DNA of 64,000 bases from Neodontobutis hainanensis (lineage: Eukaryota; Chordata; Actinopteri; Gobiiformes; Odontobutidae), in the NCBI GenBank assembly GCA_024349245.1, contig JALDNG010000087.1, positions 362,501 through 426,500 of the forward strand. The letters are read 5' to 3'. The translations under genes and the position numbers were made by a program. How positions within the stretch are numbered: position 1 is the stretch's first letter; each line of letters begins with the position of its first letter. Below the pieces are notes generated by a model that was given only the letters and a program-made list of their open reading frames with translations, had not been told where the DNA came from and did no database searches. Below are positions 50,966 through 63,660 of this stretch, piece by piece.

Positions 50966-53900
50966 CATTAACATGTAAATAACTAAAAAAAAAGGATTTT
51001 CCTGCAAGTATTTTATTTTTATTTTTGCACTTTGTATCCATTTAAAGATTGCCTTAATTGAAACAAATATAATGACTTCAATAACAATGATACAGAAATG
51101 ATACTAGCAACCCCTTCGTGTAAAATCCCTTTTGCACAGTTGGAAATAAAATAAAGACTTCTTCTATAGTTCAGGTATTGCGATGGCATGTGTGACACTG
51201 ACATTGAGCAGTACTGACAATGATCAACGCCTTGATCTGTGGTGTATTACTTACTTTTTTTGTATTAACAGCAAAAAATATATACACATGTCAAAAATGC
51301 CATTGCTTTTAGATTTGAGCAGAAATGCTTGACACTGACTAGTTAACAGGCACTTTTACCACAGCTACACTCTGGTGGCATTAGTATTCTTCTTCTTCTA
51401 AAATTACTTTGCTCTGGAAAGCGCTCCATAAAAACAGACTATGAAGTCATTTGCAGCTCACAATGACTGAATCCATTAACCCTGCAGACCCTTCACTCTT
51501 AGTCTCAGCTCCACAGAGACAGCCTTCCTTCAGCTGAGAGCATAATCATAGCTTTAGTTTATCGTCTCTTGCCGTCAGTCCATTCTGTCAGGACGATATG
51601 GGCGATGGAGTAGACGCTGATAGCCCGAGCCGTGCCACAGAGGAGATTCACGCAGCAGCTGTGGGCTGGCCAACACCAGAGAAATCCCTCACTTTCTGAG
51701 GGCACGGAGTCGGCCCACCATGCCAGAGAGAGATCAGAATGACATGTAAGGAAGATGAGACATTGCAGCTCCAAATTCTCTGCAATACAGCCACTATGCT
51801 TCAATTTTTAAAAAATTGGTGTCGCTGTCAAGGTGAGGTTTTCTAAGAGTATATACTGACTGCAAACTGGTAGAGGGAAAAACACAACTGAGCAAAAATA
51901 CTAAAAAGATTCAAACAGGATTATTAGGTACTGGGCCAAAAAGCAAGGAATACAGGCAGAAGATTTTGTGTTCTTGTTTTAAGGGCATCTTTGGTCTATT
52001 TAAGCTGCTAACCTGCATTTTTTAATGATCACTTAAAATACAATCTAATTCTGAAACGACTAGTGTTGCACTTAAAACAACACCACTTTTTACGTATGCA
52101 GTGACAACGAAAGCCTCTTTGGGAGTTACCCATATTAAACCATGCCATACTAACCCAACAGTGAAACAAACGGCCCCAAGACTTCCATAAAATTTAAAAG
52201 GTCAGTGAATGAAGGATAAGAAAGTTAACTCAATCTTATTCCATGGCCTTTGCAGTCATTAGCTCTCAACTCTGGTGAGAAATGATTAAGTAACGCCACA
52301 TTAAACTCGTGCACTGGGTTCTTCCAACACCAAGTGAGCGAGTGCCTTTAAAAGGGAAAGGCGTTCTTCCTTGAGGCAAACCGGAGTAGATGTCAAGGAG
52401 CTCTGGCGCCAAGACCTGACTAAGATGTTGCATATTGGTTTTTCATTCGTCGTCGTCTATCCGTAGACTCCGGAGTTACTCAATACGGTTCTTGTTGCTA
52501 ACCTGCTCAGATCATCAATACAGATTGGGTTGCAGAGTAAATCAACTGCACGCTCAATGTCGTGAAACTTTGACAACTTAATAGCAATGGCTTCTTGTTT
52601 TGTTATCTTTTCAGGCTCTTCTTGTTAAATTCAAAGCAAAGGTTTCACAAGATATGTCTTTGTTCTGCAGTTTTCAAAAAAATAAAAAACTATGCCAACG
52701 TCAGTCACTATTGTTCAGAAAGACAGAAATTCAGATCAGGTCTCCTTGAACAACAAGACAATCTATATGCACTAATCCCATGTGAGGATTAGTTACACAG
52801 CAGCCGCAGCAGGCATACAACGCAGACAATTTGCATTGTGCTTGCTGCGACTTTATGCATGCACACTCCACAGATACCGCTGGGACAATAAGTCGCCTTA
52901 TCGCAACAAATGCTCTCCATTTCACCACGAGGCATAACTAGAGGCCGTAGTGACAAAACGGGCGAACACAGAGAGGAGAAAGTGGAAGATGGTGTTAGCA
53001 AATGCCATCTTTGAGTGTCTTCTGCTGCCGCTGCAACACAAATGTGAGACCGAGGGAAAACTGACACTGCAGTCGATAAGAGGAGTGGCGTAACGGGAGA
53101 CGCACTGTTACATGTGCGTGATGGGAGGAGGGCAAGGCAGTTATCAGGAATATTATTGTACAGCTGAATCTAGAACCTCGGTGTGGCTTCTCAATGAGAA
53201 GAGGGCATATAGTAAATGGACGACCGAAAAGGCTAGACCTCATACAGGCAGAATTTTAAAATGATAAAGTAAATAAAACAAAAAGTTTTGTGATCTAGTG
53301 ATGAAATATTTCAGTTGGGGCAGCCACCGCGTTATTTATCCATTTATTAATCCTCTATCCCGTTTGTTATGGGACAAGTATTAATGAGGGACATGCAATA
53401 CAAGGAGGCAAAATAATATGGAATTCATTTCATTTTAACAGTTACCTCCACACGCCAAATACAAAAGCTAGAAGGCTAATGCTGCAAGCTAATGCCAGAA
53501 ACAAATTAGCCACTTTTAACAGACTGAAGCACAAGAGTTAGCCTACCTATAGTGTGTGATAAGGTCAAGTCAAACCAGAGCGTGTTGTAAGGCTTTAACT
53601 TGTGCTCATCAACAAGTTTTGTTTGAGGAAATATTCTGATGAAAGTGTAGAGAAAACCAAAGTTGGGCATGTTACAACAACAATCTGTCTTTGTACCAAA
53701 GCACGACCAGTTTAAAATACCATCCTTGAGCAAAGTTCATTTTTGCGGACGCTAGTAAAAATGTTAATGCTAAAGGGTCAACAAACTGCCCTCACCAGAC
53801 GACACTCACAAAGTGCAGCTGTGGCCAACTTAATAAAACCAGAACAGTGAAGCTTACCATCGCCAAATGGATAACGACAGACTGCAGACCTGTTAACATT

Positions 53901-54879
53901 GTTGAGGACCGAGGGCTTCAGCACATCATTCACATCACTACAGGAGGCGTAGCTTAGAAAAGCCATTGAGGGAGATTATTATGACAAGAATATGAATTGG
54001 AGGAAGCTACTTATATCAGACTCACGCGAGAACACCATAAGTTACATTGGTAAGTAGTTGTGATTGATCGCAGTAATCACAGCTCATGAGTGAGGTTAAC
54101 ATGGTTTAAAAAAATTGAATAAATAATAATTTGTGTGTGACTATAAACAAGACCAGACCATGCTAATAAAGACAAAGAGGGTTAAAACTTAAGGCAGCCA
54201 AATTTAAGATATAAAAATGTTTATTTTTAGCTATATATTGCCCAGTAGAAATTCTACCAAGACTAGACAAAAAATATATATATATCCACTACATATTCAA
54301 ACACAACTAAAGATTGGAGTTACCACTTTCTAGTCGACTGCACATTGATACAAGAGCGAAGACAGACAACCATTTACACTGTCATTCATTCACCTAATCT
54401 TTACTCGAATTCCATTAGATGGAGCGAGGAAGCCTGAGTGCCCAGAGAGAACCTACAGAGGCACAGAAGACATGCACAGACCACTCAAAATGGCCATTAT
54501 GGGGATTGATTGCACTTCTTCTGAAACAGTAGCGCAAACCACTCTGTTGCCACACACCGAATCATGTTGCTTCCACATATTCTGGAGCAACATATGGAAA
54601 GCCGCATTTGTAACCACTTGGACTGAACAATGTACATTTTCATGCCAAAAGAGCAACTCAGTCAATTAATTTGTTCTAACTATGTTCTCCCAAAAGGGTG
54701 GGACAATGGCCAAACCAAAGGAGGAGACATTATTGCTTTTTATTCTCAGTGAAATTCACATGGAACACCCTATTTTATTGTTGCTGCAATATTAAACAAC
54801 ATCACACATATGCAATTCTACATTTACCAAAAGCTGTATTTGTGACCACTATAGCTGCACAGACTGATAGTGTCGATGC

Positions 54880-54940
54880 ATTATCAATGTGTATTCAAAT
54901 TCAAAATAACTTATCAATCCCCAAGGGGAAATTTGGTTAA
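54880..54940 (+). repeat. Small dispersed repeat fragment
   Basis: AATAACTTATCAATCCCCAA, then GGGGAAATTTGG, resembles the 'TTTATTGATCCCCAAGGGGAAATT' motif scattered in fish genomes. Only about 60 bases remain. Confidence 0.35.
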
Positions 54941-55361
54941 GTCTCTTCAAATTAGTTGTTAATAAATCAGTCAAAAAAGGGATTCTTGAGGCGTTCTGTC
55001 CATCTCAGATGTCCACCGACTGCTCTCTGTTGTTCAAAAGCCAAATGCTTGCATCACTAAACAATGCTTGGATTGCACTAAATATATTCCAGCAAATATT
55101 CCAGTACAAAAAGGAAAGACAGAAAGACAATGTTGTTTTTTTTATCCCCATCATGTCAATGGAGTTTCCAACAATATGACATAGCACATGCATTCCTAAC
55201 AGTTTGCAACCTTTGTTAGCCATTTAAGTTTTCTAAATGACTAGAGCACAGTACGTAAAGGACGGATAAAGTTCCCAGACAGAGACTACAATAGATAAAA
55301 GCTATCAATACTTTTAAATTAGAGCGCAAAAATAGATTTGTTAAACTCATTCATTTTCCTC

Positions 55362-55402
55362 TGCTTGGTCCCTTTAGGGGTCACGGGTGACTGGAGCGTT
55401 AG
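55362..55402 (-). repeat. Short minus-strand fragment of the L2-like 3' tail
   Basis: On the minus strand GCTCCAGTCACCCGTGACCC, then CTAAAGGGACC, matches the end of the element at 10868-10898. Only about 40 bases remain. Confidence 0.5.
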
Positions 55403-55880
55403 TCGCGTCCATACATTTAATGCAACTGTAAATGTTGTACTTCCTATAAGGGTTAGAAAAAAAAAAAAAAAGTTGTAAAACCATAGATTGTTTATAAAAG
55501 GGATGTAATCCGCCCATTGGTCCCCTATTCACCGATAGTCTTTATGAGCGGACTATAAAATGGCGGTTACATCGGGGCTTTTCGGCTTTTACTCCACAGT
55601 AAAACAACAGTTCTCAGATGGCATAAACGGACATACTAATCAATAATTCTGTTGTACATCTCTGTATGGCGGCGCCCTTACTCAAAGAACTTTTAAGAGG
55701 TTCCACGAGAGACGCTTGGATAAAACTGACATCAATTTGCGTTGACAATGATTTTTGTTCCATCCGTTTTAACGCAACTGTAACTGCTGCGTTAGAGAAA
55801 TGATGAGAAAAAACAAAATAATTTAAGATAATGTACCCCAGAGCTAGTGTCAAAGCAGCAAGCCTCACACTCCCTTTTAG
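55400..55880. other. Region with a fish-repeat-like phrase and weak direct repeats
   Basis: AACCATAGATTGTTTATAAAAGG resembles a phrase I associate with dispersed fish sequence. ATGCAACTGTAAATGTTG (55419-55436) and ACGCAACTGTAACTGCTG (about 55772-55789) are similar direct repeats roughly 350 bases apart, and might be long-terminal-repeat or element ends. No coding sequence is supported here; the 84-codon minus ORF has no recognisable features. Confidence 0.25.
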
Positions 55881-56439
55881 GCTCAGTTCTTGAAAGAAAT
55901 ACTGTTACCGCTGTATTATGGATGCTGACCAGAAGCAGCAACAATGTATGTCATAGATGAAGGTCTTTTAACACAGCATATACTTATCCCTCTCAGTTCA
56001 GCAATACATGTGCTTTGATCACAACTATTTTTATTTCACATCTTCTTTTAATCAATTTACATCATCTTTCACTTTTACCACATTTATTTTTATCCATTCA
56101 TTTTTGCTGCTTCTACCCCTCATACAAAAATGCCTACCCCAGCTTTAACCCAACCATGACCCATGTGAATGCGCACGTAAACAAGCGAGAAGTGAGCCAC
56201 TGTGATCTGGAAGACAACAATGACACTACATTTTTTTCCACTCGATTTAGTGCATCAATGCCACAGCTTCAGGGTATGGACTTAAACTGTTACCAGCAGG
56301 CTGCTCATCCGCAGGTGTACGAGCTAATTGTACGTCAGAGACACGTCCGAAAACTAACAAAGGGTTTGCTCGAAAAGGAAAAGAAGTGGGCAAACTGACA
56401 TATAGTGCACCGGTTTCCTAATAAGAAGGCAGGGCATTT

Positions 56440-56960
56440 GCTGTTAACGACTGTTCGCTGCACAACAGTTGAGGTTTGCTGCAGAGCGCACTAGACCTGG
56501 TCAGGAACACACGTACCTTTATCCAAACGACACGGAGACGGCCACTCGTTGAAGACGAATAGTCACAGAATCACATCCCAGAACTGTCCACAACGTCTGT
56601 CCCGTTTAGTTGAATAAATCAGACACAAAGAAACTGTGGAGCTCCGTAGTGCGCGGACTCATAGGCTGTCTGCTCCTGCTGAAACCCGGGACACACACGC
56701 TCCTGTTCTCCGCCGCTGTTTGCACCGAATGACGACGCTGTGGCTCGGTTGACTCGAGACCGCGGAGCAGCTGTGCGAGAATGTGTGCGCGTGTGTGTGT
56801 GCGCGCGCTGCTGGTGCGTCACTCACTTCCGCGTTGATAGAGGGAAAAATAAAAAGCTCAGGGAAGTAATGAATTTTTAAGGACAGGCGGCGCACGCGGA
56901 CACAGGGAGCTGGGTGCTGCTGAGAAATGAGGAGGAGGCTGATGAAGAGTGACGATGGCT
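56440..56960. promoter_or_regulatory. CpG-rich block, candidate promoter region
   Basis: This block contains many CpG dinucleotides (for example GACTCGAGACCGCGGAGCAG, GCGCGCGCTG and GGCGGCGCACGCGGACAC) in a window that is otherwise strongly CpG-depleted. That is the usual mark of an unmethylated vertebrate promoter. It contains an alternating purine/pyrimidine tract at about 56779-56810 and an A/T-rich AAAATAAAAAG at about 56846 that could act as a weak TATA-like element. The candidate plus-strand start codon lies at its right edge. The minus-strand side could equally host a divergent promoter. Confidence 0.45.
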
Positions 56961-56973
56961 GTCGATAGTGAAC
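56932..56973 (+). CDS. Candidate first coding exon on plus strand (tentative, partial)
   Basis: Downstream of a CpG-rich block, an ATG in good context (GACGATGG) opens MAVDSEH and runs into a possible donor (CATG|GTAAAG) after seven codons and one base. An in-frame TGA sits a few codons upstream. A separate ATG slightly upstream (GAAATGAGG) makes a short upstream ORF (MRRRLMKSDDGCR) that overlaps this ATG in another frame, an arrangement often seen in translationally controlled 5' leaders. The evidence is only CpG context, ATG context and donor. The exon is too short to identify a protein, and no following exon was found between 57.0 and 64.0 kb. Confidence 0.3.
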
Positions 56974-57569
56974 ATGGTAAAGTGTTTGTTTGTTTATTTC
57001 ATTTCATTCATGCCGCTCTGCCCTCAGAACATACAACCACAAAATAAACATAAAAGTAAACAAGCATAGCTGCCATAATTCATAAACGAAAAAACAACAG
57101 GAACAGGATTATGACCTGCCCCTTATTTTACAAATCATCTAAAACAATTAGAAATAATCAAGAAGTGTTAGAGTACTTATAGATATTGATTATCTAGTGA
57201 TAATGAGGTACCTACCATAGACAATGACCACATATATTTTTATTTTAATATTTTAATTCATGTTACTGTGCGATATTTAATCTTATGACTTGACATGTTG
57301 AATTACATTTTTTATGTATCATTTATTGCATAATTAATTTGCATATTTTGTAATTACCAGTATGGTGATTAAGTCTACAGTCTACACAGAGTCCACCACT
57401 AACAGGAAGTAACAGATTTCAGTTTTTTTTTCAGCATCAGGTAGAATCTCTGGTATGTAACTAAATATAGGCTATATAAATCCCTTCAAATCACCTTCAA
57501 ATAGTCTACAAACAGTCACGAGTTGAAAAAGAAAACTGCCAAAGGGGGGAAAAGAGATATCATAAGGTG

Positions 57570-58220
57570 GGAACAATCGTATTAGCATTTATTGACAGCA
57601 ATGGTGTAAAATATTAGCGTACAGTGAAGTCAAGTAAAATATTAGCATCAAATGGAAACTTAGTCAAATGTAGGTCAGGCATCAGATGAAGAGCTTCAGG
57701 GGGAAAGTGTGGCGTAAAAGTTTCAAGTAGAGACACTCAAGTAAAAGATTAAAAACAAGTGGAAACAGTCAAGTTAAATGTGAGCATGAAGAGAAAACTG
57801 TCCAGTCCAAAGTTAGCAGCAGGTGGAAACTGTCCAGGAAAATACGAACAAGAGGTTAAATACTGTCTAGTTTAAAATATCAGGTATAAACTAAGTATAT
57901 ACTATCAATGGTGAAAAAGTAAATGTAAATGACAATGTTAGCATGATGTGGTAACCTTCAAAATGTAAAGAAAAAAAAAAGCATTGTTGGATTTAGATTG
58001 GCCAGTAAAACGGTAACATTAGCAACAATGATGGCATAAAGTGGAAACTATCAAGTAAAATGTTATCATCAGGTCAGGTCATTTTACTGTCAAGTAATAT
58101 CTCTAAAGCCTCAGGTAAAAGTTTAGCATTAAGTGGAAACCGTCAGGTAAAATGTAAATATGAAGACAAAACTGTCCAATCAAAAGTTAGCAACAGGTGT
58201 AAACTGTCCAGTGGAGGCCA
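57570..58220 (+). repeat. Decayed minisatellite
   Basis: The phrases GTAAAATATTAGCATCA, AGGTGGAAACTGTCCAG and their variants recur over 650 bases (for example 'aagtaaaatattagcatc', 'cagcaggtggaaactgtc', 'caagtaaaatgttatcatca' and 'caacaggtgtaaactgtc'). The unit is irregular, about 35-60 bp. The array ends where the Tc1 element at 58230 begins. Confidence 0.6.
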
Positions 58221-58229
58221 TTTTAGTTC

Positions 58230-58615
58230 AGTGAACTCATTCTCATGTTCAAGAATCCAGTCAGAGATGATTGGAGCTTTGGGACATGGTGCATTATCCT
58301 GCTGGAAGTAGCATCAGAGGATGGGTACATGGTGGTCATAAAGGAATGGACAAGGTTAGCAGCAATACACCAATAGATCAGCAGTTTCTGAAATACTCAC
58401 ACCAACCCCGTCTGGCTCCAAGAACCATTCCACATTAAAAGTCACTTAAATCCCATTTCTTCCCCATTCTTCTGCTCGGTTGGAACTTCAGCAAGTCAAC
58501 TACACCACATTTGGAGGCCTAAATGCATTGAGTTTCTGCCATGTGATTGGCCGATTAGATTTGTATTACCAAGTAATTGAAGAGGGGTAACTAATAAAGT
58601 GGCCGGTGAGTGTAT
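58230..58615 (-). mobile_element. Tc1-like element, internally deleted, decayed transposase both ends
   Basis: The right end reads AATAAAGTGGCCGGTGAGTGTA, a terminal sequence I recognise from a widespread fish Tc1-like family. On the minus strand the right part encodes the transposase N-terminus (MGKKWDLSDF, then a stop where Glu is expected). The left part encodes a DDE block (YFQQDNAPCPKA, then SDWILEHENEFT) with a one-base deletion before it. The junction at about 58368 joins these two parts, so the middle of the gene has been lost. The left terminal repeat is not visible because the element abuts a decayed minisatellite. Confidence 0.8.
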
Positions 58616-61009
58616 GACAATGTGCTATATATATATATAAATGCCACACTACTCCCGCTGCACTCATTATGAATAAGGCTTTAATTGAAAATATCCATTA
58701 ACATGTTTGCATGCAGCAATGATATTAGCCGGAACTGCTAACCTTTCAACCTCATCAGGTAGGAACAGGAAACGGCTGCTAAAAACGATGTGCCATTTAA
58801 ACAGAAGTAGCAAGCTGTGAATGCTTCTAATTATGGCCAAGGAGCTGATAATGATCTCAATGATGCTGAAGATGTGCAGTGCTAGCTTGAATATGATAAT
58901 GAATAACCAATCATTAGGCTAAACAGATGATGACACACACAGCATTTCATGACAATATCCTGCCTGGTACAATAGTTCTTATTTAAGAAGTACAAATGCC
59001 CCACTGTAGAATTTAGGACTCTGGACAATGTGGGCACCTCAGAAGTGCCAAATTGTCATGTATGTGTCTCTGCATCACCGAGATACGAGTCCACAGGCTG
59101 TCCTGCTGCTGCCGCGCGCCATGCAGGGATTAGGGATGGGACTCGGAGTGTGAAATGTGCAGACAAGTGAAACGCAGGCCGCTTTGGGGATGTAAGCAAA
59201 GGAGTGTTTACTAAATAGTCTCAGCCTCAAAATTTCTTCTTTCAGTGTGATGTTACCGAGTGAAACTGTACAAAATGAACCGAACGGTTACATGTGCCTG
59301 GGTGGAAAACATTTGCAAGTGGAAATTAGCTCTACATCAGCTAAAGACTATATGGCCAATAGTTTCTTCGATTAAGGTTTATTCATGTCAGACTGTGAAT
59401 CCTAAATGAATAAGTAAAGTTCGGCAAGTGGAAACGGATTACCAGATCTGTGTGCTATTAGTTGATTAGTCCATTTGTACAATCAGACACAGAACATCAT
59501 CTACAAATATCCTTTTTACTGCTCAATCATCAAAATAAATGGGAATAACCTCAACTTTAGTCCAAATGTGTTTTGTTTTTGTTGGGTTTTTTTTTTGATG
59601 ATGTTGCTCGCGTACAGACTTTAGAGGAACTGGCTTGTCTCTGGGCAGTCTACATGTCTTGGTCAATAGGGGGTTAAAATTTCAGTAAACAGAAACTCAC
59701 CAAGTTCACTTAGAAACGAAACCTAGACCCGTCTTTGTGTGTACAGCCGGGTACGTATGTCAGCACTCGTATGTATGTTAACAAAACCAATTGAATCAAT
59801 CAAATTTGTATTGTATTATAATGAGAATGAGAATGCATTAGTCTAGACCTGTGTGAAAACAAACACAATACATTTGTAGACAAGCTTATAATCAATCTGT
59901 TTTCTGAAATTCTTATGTTGTCTGCCATTGGTTTTTATTAGAAAGACGTGCTATATAAGGTTTAAAAAAAAAAAAAGTCAAACCAAGCCCGGGAAATGTA
60001 CTTGTTTGAGTACGCGAGCACATGACATCACTTTATGTGCCTAATCTAAAACAGTTGTTGATGTTTGCTCTGTGGCTCACACAACCCAAATATAGTCGGG
60101 TTGTGGGTTGGCCTCAGTCGAGATGTTTTGTTAAAGACAACTCAACCTCAGAGGCATATCTAGTATGTGGTTAATCCACATCAAACATAGAACAATGTGG
60201 TCTTTAAAACAGTAGTCTGGTTTAACAGAGAGATTGTATTTTATTTAGACACTGCTCACAGAGTTTATATTGCTCAATAAAGTGCAGGTAAATTGCATTA
60301 CCTTTAACGTAAGGGCAAACAGACACTGGCACCATGCTAAAGGTTTAGCTGCTTTTTTTCTACAATCTAATTTATTTTTCCATTTGATACAAAGCACAAG
60401 ATGCTCTCGGATGCACTAGGTAGTACCAATGGACGCTGAATAAACATCCTCCATAATCAATTGGAAAGACAGAACTAATCAGAAAACAGAGAGCAGTACC
60501 AACAGTCACAGACTAAACTTCCTCCAAATGCCCCTGTACAGACTAGACACGGGTCCCAAGTTGATAGACATACAACCAATCAGAAAACAGGTCAGGTTCA
60601 CATAAATGGTAACAATTGGACAATAGAATTTTACAAAATTGCTGTAAAAAGAAGGGATTTCACATTATTTTTTTGGAAAGTGGGTTTTGCTGGCCAGGCT
60701 GTAAAATTATAATAGACATGTAGGGAATATGCCACCAGCTTTTCTAGTGAAACATTTGGACTGACTTCAGACCTGGCAGCCATTGTGTCTCTTGTGTGCA
60801 ATAAACAGAGAGTTGGTATTCTCCAGAACTAGGCGAGGCAGCTCAGACTCTTATTAACCTGTGACTGCAGGTGGTGTTGTGTAAGAGCAGGAGTCTGTAA
60901 GACCTGTACTGTCGGGTCAGTCAGAGGAGATGGAACAGGTCAAAGCAAAACAGATTAGATTGAGAGGAGTAAGTGAGATAATAAAAGATTTGTGTTTTAA
61001 ACAGCCCAC

Positions 61010-61117
<108 letters not shown>

Positions 61118-61374
61118 TAATAATACCATTAGCAAACCTGTCAGGCCAGTTGTACCACATTCTTTTAAGTATGATTCATAACATTTGAATGCTTTTTCGT
61201 TCCCCTTAGAAGTGAGTGAGTCCTTGTAGACCCATTCCTTTATTCTTTTTTGTCCCTTCGTTGTTAAACTAGGGGTAAACCTTAACTTGACGCACATTAG
61301 CTATATTATCATGAGCCCAAGCACGGTATAATGTTACTCAACATGCTCAAAGACACGTGGCAGAGTGGTTAGCC

Positions 61375-61460
61375 CTGTGACCAACTGGCCAGGGTGTACC
61401 TCACCTCAGGCCCAAAGTTGCTGGGATAGGCTCCAGTCACCCGCAACCCCTAATGGGACT
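61375..61460 (+). repeat. Short copy of the L2-like 3' tail
   Basis: GCCAGGGTGTACCTCACCTC, then GCTGGGATAGGCTCCAGTCA, CCCGCAACCCCTAATGGGAC, matches the segment at 10826-10898. It is followed by an 18-base T run. Confidence 0.7.
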
Positions 61461-63499
61461 GAGCTTTTTTTTTTTTTTTTTTAACCTGTATAAAATCCAT
61501 CATCATTACCAACAAAAAGAAAGCGATAAGGCATTTAGCGCTCCAGAGAACCCAATGAGCAGCCAAACTGAGCACTGCTGAAGGTGAAGCACACTTCTCT
61601 TCGTGCACACTCTCTGCATGAAGGCTGAGGACATTCAAATTAAATTGATTTTGTGTCTGAATCTTCAAATCACAAATTCATCATCAGACAAGTTATAAGT
61701 AAAGAGAAACTTTACAGAGTACACATACACAGTCAAACGTTAACATAAACGGTTGTATGATATTAATTTTGCCCTGATGGTGTTTTGGCCCACAATTCTT
61801 TGCAGATTGTGTGCTTTGGGCAACAAACACAGAACTTTATGATGCCTCTCCAAAATGTCACTGAGCCATGGACATGGTATCTTTTATACCAGTGTCCAGG
61901 GCAATCTTGTGTCTGAATCTTTTAAGCACGGCTGGGGGCTCTGGAAGTTAGCACAAGATCTGGATAATCTTTCAGTTCAATACAGAAACCACCATTTCTT
62001 ACAATCACAGTTTAATATTACTGTATGCAAGTCATGGAGCTGAGTTGAAAAAGCAAGAACACAAGGGTTGTTTTTTCCACTGTGCAAAATACAGACTCTG
62101 GAGGTACTTGGCAAAGCTTCAAGAGGCAAGACGAAAGAAAATGAAATCAAATACTTACCCTTCCCAGGCGCACTAACAAGAAAAAGAAATGGTGCATAGA
62201 AGATCAAAATGGACTGCAAACGGGTTTTTACCGAGATCTAGTGCAAGATCCAAGCGAAGGTTTTGAAATGAAAAAGAGTAAGAGGTCTTCCTCTGAAGTA
62301 CACTGGTTATATCTCAGACATTTACGCTCATTTACGCTCGTTTTACGCTGATATTTATCGACTACAAAAGCTCTTCACAGCCCAATTATCAGAGATCAAA
62401 GTCTGTCGAAGAAAAGGGTGAAAATTAAGACAGAAAATAAAGGCAGGAGGTGTTCTGCACATGACCTGAACTCAAACGGAGAGGGAAGTGGATAATAAGC
62501 AGCACTCGCACCTCTAGTCACAAGGAATTCAAATATTTGGCAAGAATCATCCGCAACAGTGTTTTTCAGTTATCTGCGAAGATAAACCTGTGCAAGACAA
62601 TTTAGAGGGAGTGAAAAAAAATAGTCATTGTGTGTTTATTTTCTACTAGTGGACTTTAATTCAAGTACTGTATGTTGGCTGCTGTGTTGTTAATAGTTAA
62701 CAGTTGTAGCAAGAATGCTAAAAAGCTAAGGCCTTCAAGCTGTATGCGAGTTACCTTTAATCATTAACATTTGTATAATGTCTACGTCTTTAATGTTGAT
62801 ATGCATTTTACTTTGGTGTCAATTTTGTGGCTTCAGCAATGTGTACGGAACAAAAAGAGTACAGCTCAGACATACCAAAACAAACAGGAGGTTGACAAGC
62901 CACAGTTATTTAAGTCCATGACAGACCTTTTAATAATATAGAGGAGAGGTCAGGTCCAATATACATGTGTATGTAAAATATTTTAGAATAATTAACATAT
63001 TATTTTGCGGAAATAATATGACAGAATTGGTTCTGTCACTAAGACACTGTAATAGAAAATGTTTTCTGGCTGCAAATGTGAGAATATTGTACAGTCTCTT
63101 GTTAGTTGCCAATTTTATATGTTTACTTTGGAGACCCAGAACAAGAGACATTTCTAAGTCGGTAAGAAATTCACTTTTAACTTTACGTAAAATCCCAAAC
63201 CAATATGTTAGAAGTTTATGACTAGATACGATGAGTTAAGGAACCCACATCAGTTTTACATTAAAGGACAAAGTGGGGGGAGAGGGAGCAGTCGAAGGAA
63301 GCCTGCGGTGAGGGGATATAGTATTTAATCTGTGTATAATGTTAAGCTGTATTGCTTTTGTCCAAGCTCAAATTTAATTTTTTTTTGCATGGGACCATAC
63401 ATCCACATCATCCATGTCCATTTATCTATGGTCACAGACAATTCCTCTTCTCAGCTTTTTGAGAAATATTACAGTGATTAAAATCCCAATTGTCTTGTT

Positions 63500-63660
63500 T
63501 TTAAGATTATTTTTGGTTTTATTTGAAGGATAGTAGAAAGACAGGAAACAAGTTGAGAGAAAGGAACAACACCAAGCAAATGAGCCGAGCGGAAATCAAA
63601 CCCAGGTCTCTTAAGTATACGGTACATGCTCAACCAGGCAAGCCACCGAGGCGCCCTGAT
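63500..63660 (-). repeat. tRNA-derived SINE, minus strand
   Basis: Read on the minus strand: a head GGCGCCTCGGTGGCTTGCC, then TGGTTGAGCATGTACCG, a decayed B box GGGTTTGATTTCC, then a body with TCATTTGCTTGGTGTTG and TTTCCTGTCTTTCTACTATC, ending in CAAATAAAACCAAAAATAAT. The order of tRNA-like head, pyrimidine-rich body and AATAAA-like tail matches a SINE type common in fish. Confidence 0.65.

Larger units (their letters stand above)
49433..55361. other. No supported gene
   Basis: A-rich tracts near 50026-50056 and 50939-50965, and small repeat fragments. The 51560-51800 and 52800-53240 stretches have higher GC and overlapping ORFs, none with motif or splice support. Confidence 0.4.

Noticed and set aside
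53330..53400. Possible further L2-like tail (TATCCCGTTTGTTATGGGAC)
   Set aside because: Similarity is limited to scattered words and too short to support.
56015..56398. 127-codon plus ORF ending just before the CpG block
   Set aside because: The first half is low-complexity Leu/His/Ser text and the second half has no recognisable domain. It is not tied to the promoter candidate.
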